Below are positions 52,432-59,835 of a DNA stretch of 64,000 nt, one piece after another. The position numbers were made by a program, and so were the translations under genes. Under the pieces are notes generated by a model. The model worked only from the letters and a program-made list of their open reading frames with translations. It did not search any database and was not told the DNA's origin. Position 1 is the stretch's first letter. Every line of letters begins with the position of its first letter. This DNA is from Streptomyces sp. NBC_01445 (GTDB lineage Bacteria; Actinomycetota; Actinomycetes; Streptomycetales; Streptomycetaceae): assembly GCF_035918235.1 (NCBI RefSeq), contig NZ_CP109485.1:6445001-6509000 (forward strand), given 5' to 3'.

Positions 52432-53291
52432 CCGCGCTCGTCGAGTCCACCGAGGTGGCGCCCGGATACCGCGCGCGCCGCACCCTGCCCCTGCGGGTCG
52501 AGGCCGTACGCCAGCTGAAGCGGCGCCGCACGCTCGTCATGGGCGCCGTCCTCGCCCTGCTGCCGTTCGTCCTGGTCGTCGCGTTCGCCATCGGCGGCGA
52601 CCCGGGCGCGCGCAACGGCCGGGTGACGCTGATGGACACGGCCACCGCGTCCGGCGCCAACTTCGCCGCGACGTGCCTGTTCGTCTCGGCCGGGTTCCTG
52701 CTGGTGATCCCCGTGGCCCTGTTCTGCGGGGACACGGTCGCCTCCGAGGCCGGCTGGTCCAGCCTGCGCTACCTCCTCGCGGCGCCCGTGCCCCGTGCCC
52801 GCCTCCTGTGGAGCAAGCTCACCGTCGCGCTCGCCCTCAGCCTCGCCGCGATGGTCCTGCTCCCCGTCGTCGCCCTCGCGGTCGGCACGGCCGCGTACGG
52901 CTGGGGCCCGCTGGAGATCCCGACCGGCGGCGCGCTCCCCGCCGGCACGGCGGCGCAGCGGCTGCTCGTCGTGATCGCGTACATCTTCGTGTCCCAACTG
53001 GTCACCGCGGGACTCGCGTTCTGGCTGTCGACGAAGACGGACGCGCCGCTCGGCGCGGTCGGCGGCGCGGTCGGGCTCACCATCGTGGGCAATGTCCTCG
53101 ACGCGGTGACGGCACTCGGCGACTGGCGCGACTTCCTGCCGGCGCACTGGCAGTTCGCGTGGGCGGACGCCATCCAGCCGCGCCCGGAGTGGGGCGGCAT
53201 GATCCAGGGGACGGCCGTCTCGGTAACGTACGCCGTCATCCTGTTCGCCCTGGCCTTCCGGGGATTTCGCCGCAAGGACATCGTCTCGTAG
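52428..53291 (+). CDS. ABC transporter permease partner of the fusion
   Basis: A 287-residue ABC-2 type permease with about six helices. The first helix, MGAVLALLPFVLVVAFAIGG, is followed by LFVSAGFLLVIPVALFCGDTVASEAGWSSLRYLLAAPVPR, a typical ABC-2 loop, and a later VGGAVGLTIVGNVLDAVTALGDW. ATG 52428 overlaps the stop of the hydrolase-ATPase gene. The pair would form a homodimeric exporter of unknown cargo; the hydrolase domain may process it after export. Confidence 0.9.
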   Translation: MTALVESTEVAPGYRARRTLPLRVEAVRQLKRRRTLVMGAVLALLPFVLVVAFAIGGDPGARNGRVTLMDTATASGANFAATCLFVSAGFLLVIPVALFCGDTVASEAGWSSLRYLLAAPVPRARLLWSKLTVALALSLAAMVLLPVVALAVGTAAYGWGPLEIPTGGALPAGTAAQRLLVVIAYIFVSQLVTAGLAFWLSTKTDAPLGAVGGAVGLTIVGNVLDAVTALGDWRDFLPAHWQFAWADAIQPRPEWGGMIQGTAVSVTYAVILFALAFRGFRRKDIVS

Positions 53292-53440
53292 GTCTCCGGA
53301 GGATCACCTTCCGGCCTCGGCGGGCCCTCTCCGTAGCCGCATCGAGATTCATCCGCAACGCCTCCGACTGCTCGTTCCGGCCGTCTCGGACGTCACATTC
53401 ACAAGTGCTGACGCACGATCGGCGAACCGAGGGGGCACGG

Positions 53441-55072
53441 ATGAGGCCTGACAGCGATCACCGGGCAGAGGACCGCGACCGTACGCGGGCACCGGCGCGG
53501 GCGCGAAGGCGGCCATGGACGCGGGGTCGCGGGAGGGCGCGGGCCGCCGGACTGCTCGCGGCGGCGCTCGTGGGCGGGCTCCTCGTCACCGGGTGCGGCG
53601 GCGGGAGCGACGATTCCTCGGCGGAGCGCGGCAAGGCGCAGCGCACGGGCCCGCTGCCCGCGCCCGCCCCGGCCCGCCCGTCCGCTCCCGCGACGCCCGC
53701 GCCGGGCACCGAGGCCGACGGCGAGCAGCGCGACATCGCGCCGACCGACACCCCGTCCCCGACGCCCGCGGACTATCTCTCCACGTTCGCCCTCGACGTC
53801 GACACCGCGTCCTACGGCTACGCCCGCCGCACCCTCGCCGACGGGCGCCTGCCCGACCCGAAGGCCGTGCGGCCCGAGGAGTTCATCAACAGCTTCCGTC
53901 AGAACTACCCGCGCCCCGAGGGCAACGGCTTCTCGGTGACGGCCGACGGAGCCCGCGCCGGCGGCGAGGGCTGGTCCTTCCTCCGGGTCGGCCTCGCCAC
54001 CGGCTCGGCGGCCCCGGCGTCCGAACGCCCGCCCGCCGCGCTCACCTTCGTCATCGACGTCTCCGGCTCCATGGCCGAACCCGGCAGGCTCGACCTGGTC
54101 AAGCAGTCCCTCGGCGTCATGACCGACCAGCTGCGCTCCGACGACTCCCTCGCACTCGTCACCTTCAGCGACACGGCCGAGACCGTGCTGCCGATGACGC
54201 GCGTCGGAGGCGCCCGGGGACGGGTCCACGACGCGATCGACAGCCTGGAACCGATGTCCTCCACGAACCTCGACGCGGGCGTACGCACGGGATACGACAC
54301 CGCGGTCGAGGGCGCGCGGCCCGGCGCCACCAACCGCGTCGTCCTGCTCTCCGACGCACTCGCCAACACCGGTGAAACCGACGCCGACGCGATCCTCGAC
54401 CGCATTTCCGACGCCCGCCGCGAGCACGGCATCACGCTGTTCGGCGTAGGTGTCGGCAGCGAGTACGGCGACGCCCTGATGGAGCGCCTCGCCGACAAGG
54501 GCGACGGCCACACGACCTACGTCTCCACGCCCGAGGAGGCCCGGAAGGTCTTCTGCGACGAGCTGCCGCAGAACATCGAGCTGCGCGCCCGCGAGGCCAA
54601 GGCGCAGGTCGCCTTCGACCCGGGGACCGTGCAGAGGTTCCGGCTCATCGGCTACGACGACCGCCAGGTCGCCGACGACGACTACCGCAACGACCGTGTG
54701 GACGGCGGCGAGGTCGGCCCCGGCCACACCGTGACGGCGCTGTACGCGGTACGGCTGCGCCCGGGCGCGAGCGGCCACGTCGCCACGGCGGGCGTGCGCT
54801 GGCTGGACCCCGATACGCGCGCCCCGCACGAGGAGACAACCCAGATCGAGGCCTCCGCGCTGGACACGGACGTCTGGCGCTCCAGCCCCGGCCTCCAGCT
54901 CACAGCCACGGCAGCCTATTTCGCCGACTCCCTGCGCCAGGGCGCACTCCCAGGAGCCCCCACGCTGCCCCAACTGGCATCACACGCCGACAAGTTGGCC
55001 CGCTCGGCGGAGGACAAGGACGTGCGGCAGCTCGCGGAAGCGATACGCAGGGCCGACGAACTGCAGATCTGA
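53441..55072 (+). CDS. VWA-domain lipoprotein (YfbK-like)
   Basis: A 543-residue lipoprotein. A long Arg-rich N-terminus precedes the hydrophobic core and lipobox LVTGC (Cys52). A Pro/Ala-rich linker leads to a YfbK-type region (FALDVDTASYGYARRTL, VRPEEFINSF) and a von Willebrand A domain with MIDAS DVSGSM (206-211), SSTNLDAG and LLSDALANTG. A C-terminal beta domain of the DUF3520 type follows (FDPGTVQRFRLIGYDDR). It sits on the outer membrane face, binds a divalent metal and probably a partner protein. ATG 53441 has GAGGGGG upstream. The 149 bp before it (53292-53440) hold only its promoter region. Confidence 0.9.
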   Translation: MRPDSDHRAEDRDRTRAPARARRRPWTRGRGRARAAGLLAAALVGGLLVTGCGGGSDDSSAERGKAQRTGPLPAPAPARPSAPATPAPGTEADGEQRDIAPTDTPSPTPADYLSTFALDVDTASYGYARRTLADGRLPDPKAVRPEEFINSFRQNYPRPEGNGFSVTADGARAGGEGWSFLRVGLATGSAAPASERPPAALTFVIDVSGSMAEPGRLDLVKQSLGVMTDQLRSDDSLALVTFSDTAETVLPMTRVGGARGRVHDAIDSLEPMSSTNLDAGVRTGYDTAVEGARPGATNRVVLLSDALANTGETDADAILDRISDARREHGITLFGVGVGSEYGDALMERLADKGDGHTTYVSTPEEARKVFCDELPQNIELRAREAKAQVAFDPGTVQRFRLIGYDDRQVADDDYRNDRVDGGEVGPGHTVTALYAVRLRPGASGHVATAGVRWLDPDTRAPHEETTQIEASALDTDVWRSSPGLQLTATAAYFADSLRQGALPGAPTLPQLASHADKLARSAEDKDVRQLAEAIRRADELQI

Positions 55073-55126
55073 GTCGCGTTTCCGAGTTTCGTACGGATTG
55101 GAGAAGCTGTCATTTCGCCCTGTAAG

Positions 55127-55290
55127 TTCTGGGTGAATATCGAGGCAGAGTCATTGGTCGCCGAATGGGCAGCATAAATTCTGCGTGAATGGCTGTTCTG
55201 TTCCTGAAGGGTGATGAGAATTGAACTCAGAGGTAACTGATCGAATTCTCATCCAATGTGGCCATTCCGGGGTCGGGGCCCGCGTAATGT
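55127..55290 (+). promoter_or_regulatory. AT-richer control region of the small basic peptide gene
   Basis: The 286 bp upstream of the peptide gene are clearly less GC-rich than the surroundings. TTCTGGGTGAAT (55127-55138) and TTCTGCGTGAAT (55179-55190) are direct repeats. GATGAGAATT (55213-55222) pairs perfectly with AATTCTCATC (55244-55253). Possible -10 boxes are AATTCT (55244-55249) or TAATGT (55285-55290). The inverted repeat looks like an operator or leader hairpin. Confidence 0.5.
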
Positions 55291-55358
55291 TTTCCGTGTC
55301 GAAGCCGAACAGGGCTTACGGCAAACGGAAAAGCGTCACCGAGAAAGGGACAACCCTC

Positions 55359-55499
55359 ATGAGCTTCCACAAGGTCGCCCCCGTCAAGAAGACCCGCAAG
55401 CCCGGCGCGAAGCCGGCCGCTGCACACCAGGCCGCGCCCAAGCCGAAGCGGCAGCCCCGCCGCCGTCTGGTCGGCAACAAGGCCGGCAAGGACTGCTGA
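55359..55499 (+). CDS. Small very basic peptide with C-terminal cysteine, upstream of an ABC exporter
   Basis: A 46-residue peptide that I do not recognise. It has nine Lys, five Arg and two His against one Asp, with a Lys/Pro/Ala-rich middle (residues 10-33) and the C-terminus LVGNKAGKDC, whose only cysteine is the last residue. There is no signal peptide and no Gly-Gly leader. ATG 55359 has GAAAGGGA 9 bases upstream. A 16-bp-stem hairpin follows 11 bases after the stop, then an ABC exporter, the layout of a highly expressed peptide with attenuated downstream export gene. It could be a cationic bacteriocin, a signalling or RiPP precursor, or a nucleic-acid-binding peptide. No modification enzyme is adjacent. 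Confidence 0.65.
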   Translation: MSFHKVAPVKKTRKPGAKPAAAHQAAPKPKRQPRRRLVGNKAGKDC

Positions 55500-55510
55500 A
55501 CCGTGCTGTC

Positions 55511-55546
55511 GAGGCGGGCCCCCGGCGTGTGCCGGGGGCCCGCCTC
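55511..55546 (+). terminator. Hairpin attenuator between peptide and exporter genes
   Basis: A 16-bp perfect stem (55511-55526 with 55531-55546) with a GTGT loop and no T-run. It would cut transcription after the peptide gene while letting a fraction through to the exporter, which starts 30 bases later. Confidence 0.8.
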
Positions 55547-55575
55547 AGCCGTGTTCCCGGTTCGGACGGAGAGAG

Positions 55576-57342
55576 TTGAGAAAGTCGGATGGGTTGGTGG
55601 AGTCGGTGGAGCATAAAAGCACGGGTGCTCGTCAGGCGTTCCGGCGTTTCTGGCCGTTGACGCGCGGTGACCGCAGATGGCTGGTCCTGATCATTGTCTG
55701 CGTCGTGGTCGCCGCGCTTGCCGAGACAGCCTCGATCCTGATTTTCGCGAATCTCACCGACCACGCGCTGGCTGCGGGATCGCTCTCCGCATTCTGGCTG
55801 CCCGCCGCGCAGTGGCTCGGTGTTGCCGTGATCGGCGCCGCGGTCGGGTATGCCGGAAACTCGCTCGCCGTATGGACCGCGGAGCGGTTCGTCCTGCGGC
55901 TGCGCGCCGGCGTGTTCCGTCATGTGCAGGGGCTGCCCCCGCACTTCTTCCAGAAGCACCGGCAGGGCGATCTCGTCGAGCGGCTCACCGGTGATGTCGA
56001 GGCCATCGAACAGATGGTGGTGTCCGGCGTGGTCGGCACCGTTTCCGCGTTGTTCTCCACCGTCTTCTACGCGGCCGCTGCCCTCTGGCTTCGCTGGGAC
56101 CTTGCCCTCGTCACCTTCCTGCTCGCCCCTCTCTTCCTCATCGCTGCCCGCCGCTTCGCCGGCCGCATCAAGTCCGCGGCCCGTGACGAGCGCACCGCCG
56201 ACGGCGCCATCACCTCGGTCGTCGAGGAGTCCCTCGGCAATGTCGTCCTCACCCAGGCCTACAACCTGCGCCGGGACGAGGAACGCCGGCTCGACCGGGA
56301 GGCGCGTGCGTGGCTGCGCGCCTCCGTGCGCGGCGCCCGCGCGAGCGAGCTGTACGAGCAGGTCGTCGAGGTCGTCGAGACGCTGTGCGTGCTGGCCGTC
56401 ATCGGATTCGGCGCCTGGGAGATCGCCGCGGGCCGTATGACGCTCGGCGATCTGCTCGCCTTCGCGGCCTTCATCGGCTACCTCTATCCGCCGATCCGCA
56501 ACCTCGGGCAACTGGGCCTCACGCTCACCGCCGCCACGGCCGGAGCGGAACGGATCCAGGAGGTGCTGGACGCCGAGCCCGCCGTGACCGACCCCGTCTC
56601 ACCCCGGCCGGCCTGGCCCGTACGCGGCCGCATCAGCCTCGAGGGCGTCTCCTTCCGCTACCCGGACGCTCCCGCGGAATCGCTGACAGACGTGTCACTG
56701 ACCGCCGAGCCCGGCGAGCTCGTCCTGATCACAGGGGAAAGCGGAGCGGGCAAGTCGACCCTCTCCAAGCTGCTGCTGCGTTTCTACGACCCGACGGCGG
56801 GGACCGTACGGCTCGACGGGGTGCCGCTCACCGACGTCCCGCTGGAGTTCCTCCGCGAGAACGTGGCCCTGCTGCCCCAGGAGACCCTGATCCTGCACGG
56901 CACCATCCGCGAGAACATCGCCTGTGGCCTCCCGGGCGCCGGCGAGCGGGAGATCCGGCAGGCCGCACTGGACGCGGCCGCCCACGAGTTCATCACCGAC
57001 CTGCCCGAGGGCTACGACACCCGGATCGCCCCGGGCACCGCCGCCCTCTCCGGCGGTCAGCTGCAGCGCATCGCGATCGCCCGTGCCATGCTGCGCGGCG
57101 CCCCCGTCCTCGTTCTCGACGAGCCGACCGCCGGACTCGACGCGCTGGCCACACGACGCGTGGTGCAGCCGCTGCGCCGGCTGATGGCGGGCCGTACGAC
57201 CATCGTGATCACCCACGATCTGGCGCTGGCGCCGGACGCGGACCGCATTCTCGTCGTGGACTGCGGCCGTCTCGTGGAGTGCGGTACGCACAGGGAACTC
57301 CTCGCCCGGGGCGGGGCGTACGCGCGGCTGCGCAGCGCATAG
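55576..57342 (+). CDS. ABC exporter (TMD-NBD), probable partner of the small peptide
   Basis: A 588-residue half-transporter with a fused ATPase. Six helices span about residues 35-325 (LVLIIVCVVVAALAETASILIF first). The NBD has Walker A GESGAGKS (387-394), LSGGQLQ (491-497), and LVLDEPTAGLD (Asp515, Glu516). There is no C39 peptidase domain, so it would not cleave a double-Gly leader. The start TTG 55576 follows GGACGGAGAG; GTG 55597 is the main alternative. It follows the basic peptide gene through a hairpin and converges on an aldo/keto reductase. Lipid or drug export is the default alternative. Confidence 0.9.
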   Translation: MRKSDGLVESVEHKSTGARQAFRRFWPLTRGDRRWLVLIIVCVVVAALAETASILIFANLTDHALAAGSLSAFWLPAAQWLGVAVIGAAVGYAGNSLAVWTAERFVLRLRAGVFRHVQGLPPHFFQKHRQGDLVERLTGDVEAIEQMVVSGVVGTVSALFSTVFYAAAALWLRWDLALVTFLLAPLFLIAARRFAGRIKSAARDERTADGAITSVVEESLGNVVLTQAYNLRRDEERRLDREARAWLRASVRGARASELYEQVVEVVETLCVLAVIGFGAWEIAAGRMTLGDLLAFAAFIGYLYPPIRNLGQLGLTLTAATAGAERIQEVLDAEPAVTDPVSPRPAWPVRGRISLEGVSFRYPDAPAESLTDVSLTAEPGELVLITGESGAGKSTLSKLLLRFYDPTAGTVRLDGVPLTDVPLEFLRENVALLPQETLILHGTIRENIACGLPGAGEREIRQAALDAAAHEFITDLPEGYDTRIAPGTAALSGGQLQRIAIARAMLRGAPVLVLDEPTAGLDALATRRVVQPLRRLMAGRTTIVITHDLALAPDADRILVVDCGRLVECGTHRELLARGGAYARLRSA

Positions 57343-57399
57343 CCCCGGGGCCGGTCGTCGAATTCCCGCCTGCCTGGCGGCGTCTGGTGCGGACAAGCC

Positions 57400-58362
57400 C
57401 TAGGGGAGCGCCGCCCCCCGGGCCGTCACCCACAGCTCGTACCACTCCTCGTGGGTGAGTTCGGGGGCGCGGCGGGCGGCGTCGGCGCAGGCTCGGATGC
57501 GGGACGGGTTCGCGGTGCCGATGACCGGGGCGATGCGGGACGGGTGGCGCTGGAGCCACCAGAGGATGATCGTCTCCGGAGTGGTGTTCTTCTTCTCGGC
57601 GAGGTCGGCGACCAGTCGTGCCGTGGCGTACTCGGCGGGCGTCGCCTCGCGGCCCGTGTAACTGCCCTGGGCGAGCGGGCCCCACGCCTGGAGGCGGATC
57701 CCGTGCTCGGCGCAGTGTTCCAGGGTGCCGAGCGGGAAGCCGTTCGAGGCGGCGTCGGGCGTGTTCACCAGCACCCCCGCCTCCACCCAGTCCCGGCTCT
57801 TGAGGCTCATCTCCAGCTGGTTGGCGACGAGAGGGAAGTCCAGGTGGGCCTGGAGGTGCGCGATCTGATGGGCACTCATGTTGGAGACGCCGAAACTCCT
57901 TACGAGGCCCTGCTCCTGGAGCGAGGTGAGGGCCTTGGCCACATCGCCCGGGTCCGCCAGCGGGTCGGGGCGGTGCAGCAGCAGGACGTCGACGTGGTCG
58001 GTCCGCAGCCGGGTCAGGCTCTCCTCGACGCACCGCACGATGCGGGCGCCGCGCAGGTCGTACACCCCAGGACGGTCGCCGCCGGCGAGGCGGATCCCGC
58101 ACTTCGTCTGTACGGTGATGCGCTCGCGCAGCCCGGGCGTCCGGGCGAGCACCTCGCCGAACACGGCCTCGGCCTTGCCGTCGCGGTAGATGTCGGCGTG
58201 GTCGAACGCGGTGATGCCGCTGTCCAGGGCCGCCTGTACGGCGGCCTCGGCGGCGTCGATGTCGGAGGGCCGGAAGGGTGCGGAATCCCAGCTCCCGCCC
58301 AGCCCCATGCATCCGTAGATCAGCCGGTCCTGGTCGGTGTGCGCGTGCGGTGGTGTAGTCAC
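57400..58362 (-). CDS. Aldo/keto reductase
   Basis: A 320-residue AKR (YdhF/oxidoreductase-type) reducing aldehydes or ketones with NADPH. IYGCMGLGGSW opens the barrel. ITAFDHADIYRDGKAE gives the catalytic Asp and Tyr; TVQTKCGIRL the Lys; VDVLLLHRPDP the His. SFGVSNMSAHQIAHLQ and VIGTANPSRIRAC bind the cofactor phosphate. GTG 58362 is just before the conserved start. It converges on the ABC exporter and lies 22 bases downstream of the SCP2 gene on the same strand, so it may be co-transcribed with it. Confidence 0.92.
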   Translation of the reverse strand: MTTPPHAHTDQDRLIYGCMGLGGSWDSAPFRPSDIDAAEAAVQAALDSGITAFDHADIYRDGKAEAVFGEVLARTPGLRERITVQTKCGIRLAGGDRPGVYDLRGARIVRCVEESLTRLRTDHVDVLLLHRPDPLADPGDVAKALTSLQEQGLVRSFGVSNMSAHQIAHLQAHLDFPLVANQLEMSLKSRDWVEAGVLVNTPDAASNGFPLGTLEHCAEHGIRLQAWGPLAQGSYTGREATPAEYATARLVADLAEKKNTTPETIILWWLQRHPSRIAPVIGTANPSRIRACADAARRAPELTHEEWYELWVTARGAALP

Positions 58363-58384
58363 ACGGGCAGCGTAGGCCGCGGAC

Positions 58385-58864
58385 TCACGGCTTGGGGATG
58401 TCGAAGTAGCGGTTGAGGCCCGCGGCGAGCGCGGCATCGCCGGTGATCCTGACCTTCCGCATCATGAACATCATGACGGGGCTCTGATTGCCCGAGACCA
58501 GCTTCAGGAAGTCCGCGTCGCCCATGGCGAGCGTGACGCGGGGCGTGGCGTCCGAGCGGCCCTCGGTGACCGTGCAGGTCCCGTCGGCGATCGCCGTCTC
58601 GTACACGGCCGCTTCCTGGTCACCGGCGCTCGTGACCTTCCAGCGGATCAGCGCCTGGAGCGAGCCCGCCGTCTCCGGCTTGAACTGCCGCTCCATGCGC
58701 GCGAAGACCTCTTTCAGGATGCGTGCCCGCAGCTCGCCGTCCCGGGCGATCTCGTCGATCTCCTTGGCGGACAGGCCCTTCACGATCTTCGCGAACTGCT
58801 CGGGCGTCACCGCCGAGAAGTCGAGGTCGGCAATCCCGTCGCGCGTGCCGGTGCCCTCGCCCAT
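58385..58864 (-). CDS. SCP2 sterol-carrier-like lipid-binding protein
   Basis: A 159-residue protein with an N-terminal helix region (VTPEQFAKIVKGLSAKEIDEIARDG) and an SCP2 fold (LQALIRWKVTS, YETAIADGTCTV, VTLAMGDADFLKLVSGNQSPVMMFMMRKVRITGDAALAAGL). It would bind fatty acyl or sterol-like lipids in the cytosol. ATG 58864 has GGAGGG 6 bases upstream. It is divergent from the TetR gene with two TetR-type palindromes between them, and so is likely repressed by it. Confidence 0.88.
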   Translation of the reverse strand: MGEGTGTRDGIADLDFSAVTPEQFAKIVKGLSAKEIDEIARDGELRARILKEVFARMERQFKPETAGSLQALIRWKVTSAGDQEAAVYETAIADGTCTVTEGRSDATPRVTLAMGDADFLKLVSGNQSPVMMFMMRKVRITGDAALAAGLNRYFDIPKP

Positions 58865-58888
58865 GGAACCCTCCGTGTGCCGAAACTG

Positions 58889-58920
58889 CTTACCATTCAG
58901 TAAACTTACCAATCGGTAAG
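58889..58920. promoter_or_regulatory. Two TetR-type operators between scp2 and tetR
   Basis: CTTACC-AATC-GGTAAG (58905-58920) is a perfect 16-bp palindrome. CTTACCATTCAGTAAA just before it (58889-58904) is an imperfect copy. They abut head to tail and cover the region 25-55 bases upstream of the SCP2 start. Confidence 0.75.
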
Positions 58921-58950
58921 GTTACGGCCGGGGCAGATGGGCTGACAAGC

Positions 58951-59676
58951 GTGACGGGTATAACGGGCGATCCGGCAGAAGGCTACGGGGAGCCGGCGGA
59001 GAGTCCCGGGGTGCAGGGTGGCGGTCCGGGCGCCCCCGCCGGACGCCGGCGCCGTGTCCCGCGCCGCGAGCGCGAGCAGCAGATGATCGACGTCGCCGTG
59101 CGCGTCTTCGCCAAGCGCGGCTACCACGCCGCGTCCGTCGACGAGATCGCCGAACTCGCGGGCGTCTCCAAGCCGATGGTCTATCTCTACCTCGACTCCA
59201 AGGAGGGTCTCTTCCTGGCGTGCCTGCGCCGGGAGTCGGACCGGCTCGTCGCCGCGTTCCAGGGGGCGGCGCGCGCGGGCGGCGAGCCCGATGAGCGTCT
59301 GTACGCGGGCCTCGCCGCGTTCTTCGCGTTCGTCGCCGGACACCGTGACTCCTGGGTCGTCCTGCACCGGCAGGCCTCCGAGCTCAGCGCGGCCATCGCC
59401 GCCGGGGTCGGCGAGGCGCGCCGGGCCGTCATGGCCGAGGTTGCCGGCCTGGTCGGGGACGGCATCGCGGACAGCGGCCGGGGAGCCCTGCTCGACGCCG
59501 AGGACGCCGACTTCGTGGCGCACGCGCTCGTCGGCGCCGCGGACTCACTCACCGACTGGATGGAGCGCCACCCCGGCCGGTCGCCGGATTCGATCGCGCT
59601 GCGGCTGATGAACATGGTGTGGGTGGGGATGCGGCACGTCCTCGACGGCGAGGTCTGGACCCCGCGCGACGCCTGA
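58951..59676 (+). CDS. TetR-family regulator of lipid genes
   Basis: A 241-residue TetR-family repressor. After a Gly/Pro-rich, basic N-terminus of about 45 residues comes the HTH (MIDVAVRVFAKRGYHAASVDEIAELAGVSKPMVYLYLDSKEGLFLAC). A helical ligand domain follows (LAAFFAFVAGHRDSWVVLHRQ, DADFVAHALVGAADSLTDWM). GTG 58951 is chosen; the true start could be later, nearer the HTH. The operator pattern TTACC..GGTAA occurs beside it and again before the acyl-CoA synthetase. An acyl-CoA or fatty-acid ligand is the natural guess. Confidence 0.88.
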   Translation: MTGITGDPAEGYGEPAESPGVQGGGPGAPAGRRRRVPRREREQQMIDVAVRVFAKRGYHAASVDEIAELAGVSKPMVYLYLDSKEGLFLACLRRESDRLVAAFQGAARAGGEPDERLYAGLAAFFAFVAGHRDSWVVLHRQASELSAAIAAGVGEARRAVMAEVAGLVGDGIADSGRGALLDAEDADFVAHALVGAADSLTDWMERHPGRSPDSIALRLMNMVWVGMRHVLDGEVWTPRDA

Positions 59677-59740
59677 CCTCCGGGGCCGCCCCCCCCGGGT
59701 CCCTCACGTCGGCTGATCGCGCCCGACCCATTGAATTTCC

Positions 59741-59756
59741 GTTACGCGTGGGTAAG
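59741..59756 (+). promoter_or_regulatory. TetR-type operator copy upstream of the acyl-CoA synthetase
   Basis: GTTACG-CGTG-GGTAAG matches 10 of 12 half-site bases of the CTTACC-N4-GGTAAG operator near tetR. It is 80 bases before the synthetase start, with a second GGTAAG at 59766-59771 in the same direction. It suggests one regulator for both. Confidence 0.55.
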
Positions 59757-59835
59757 TTGACGCCCGGGTAAGTCTGCAAGTCTGCGTGGGACGAGCGAGA
59801 CGCAGGGATCACGTCAGCCGCGACCTGGAGCCGTC

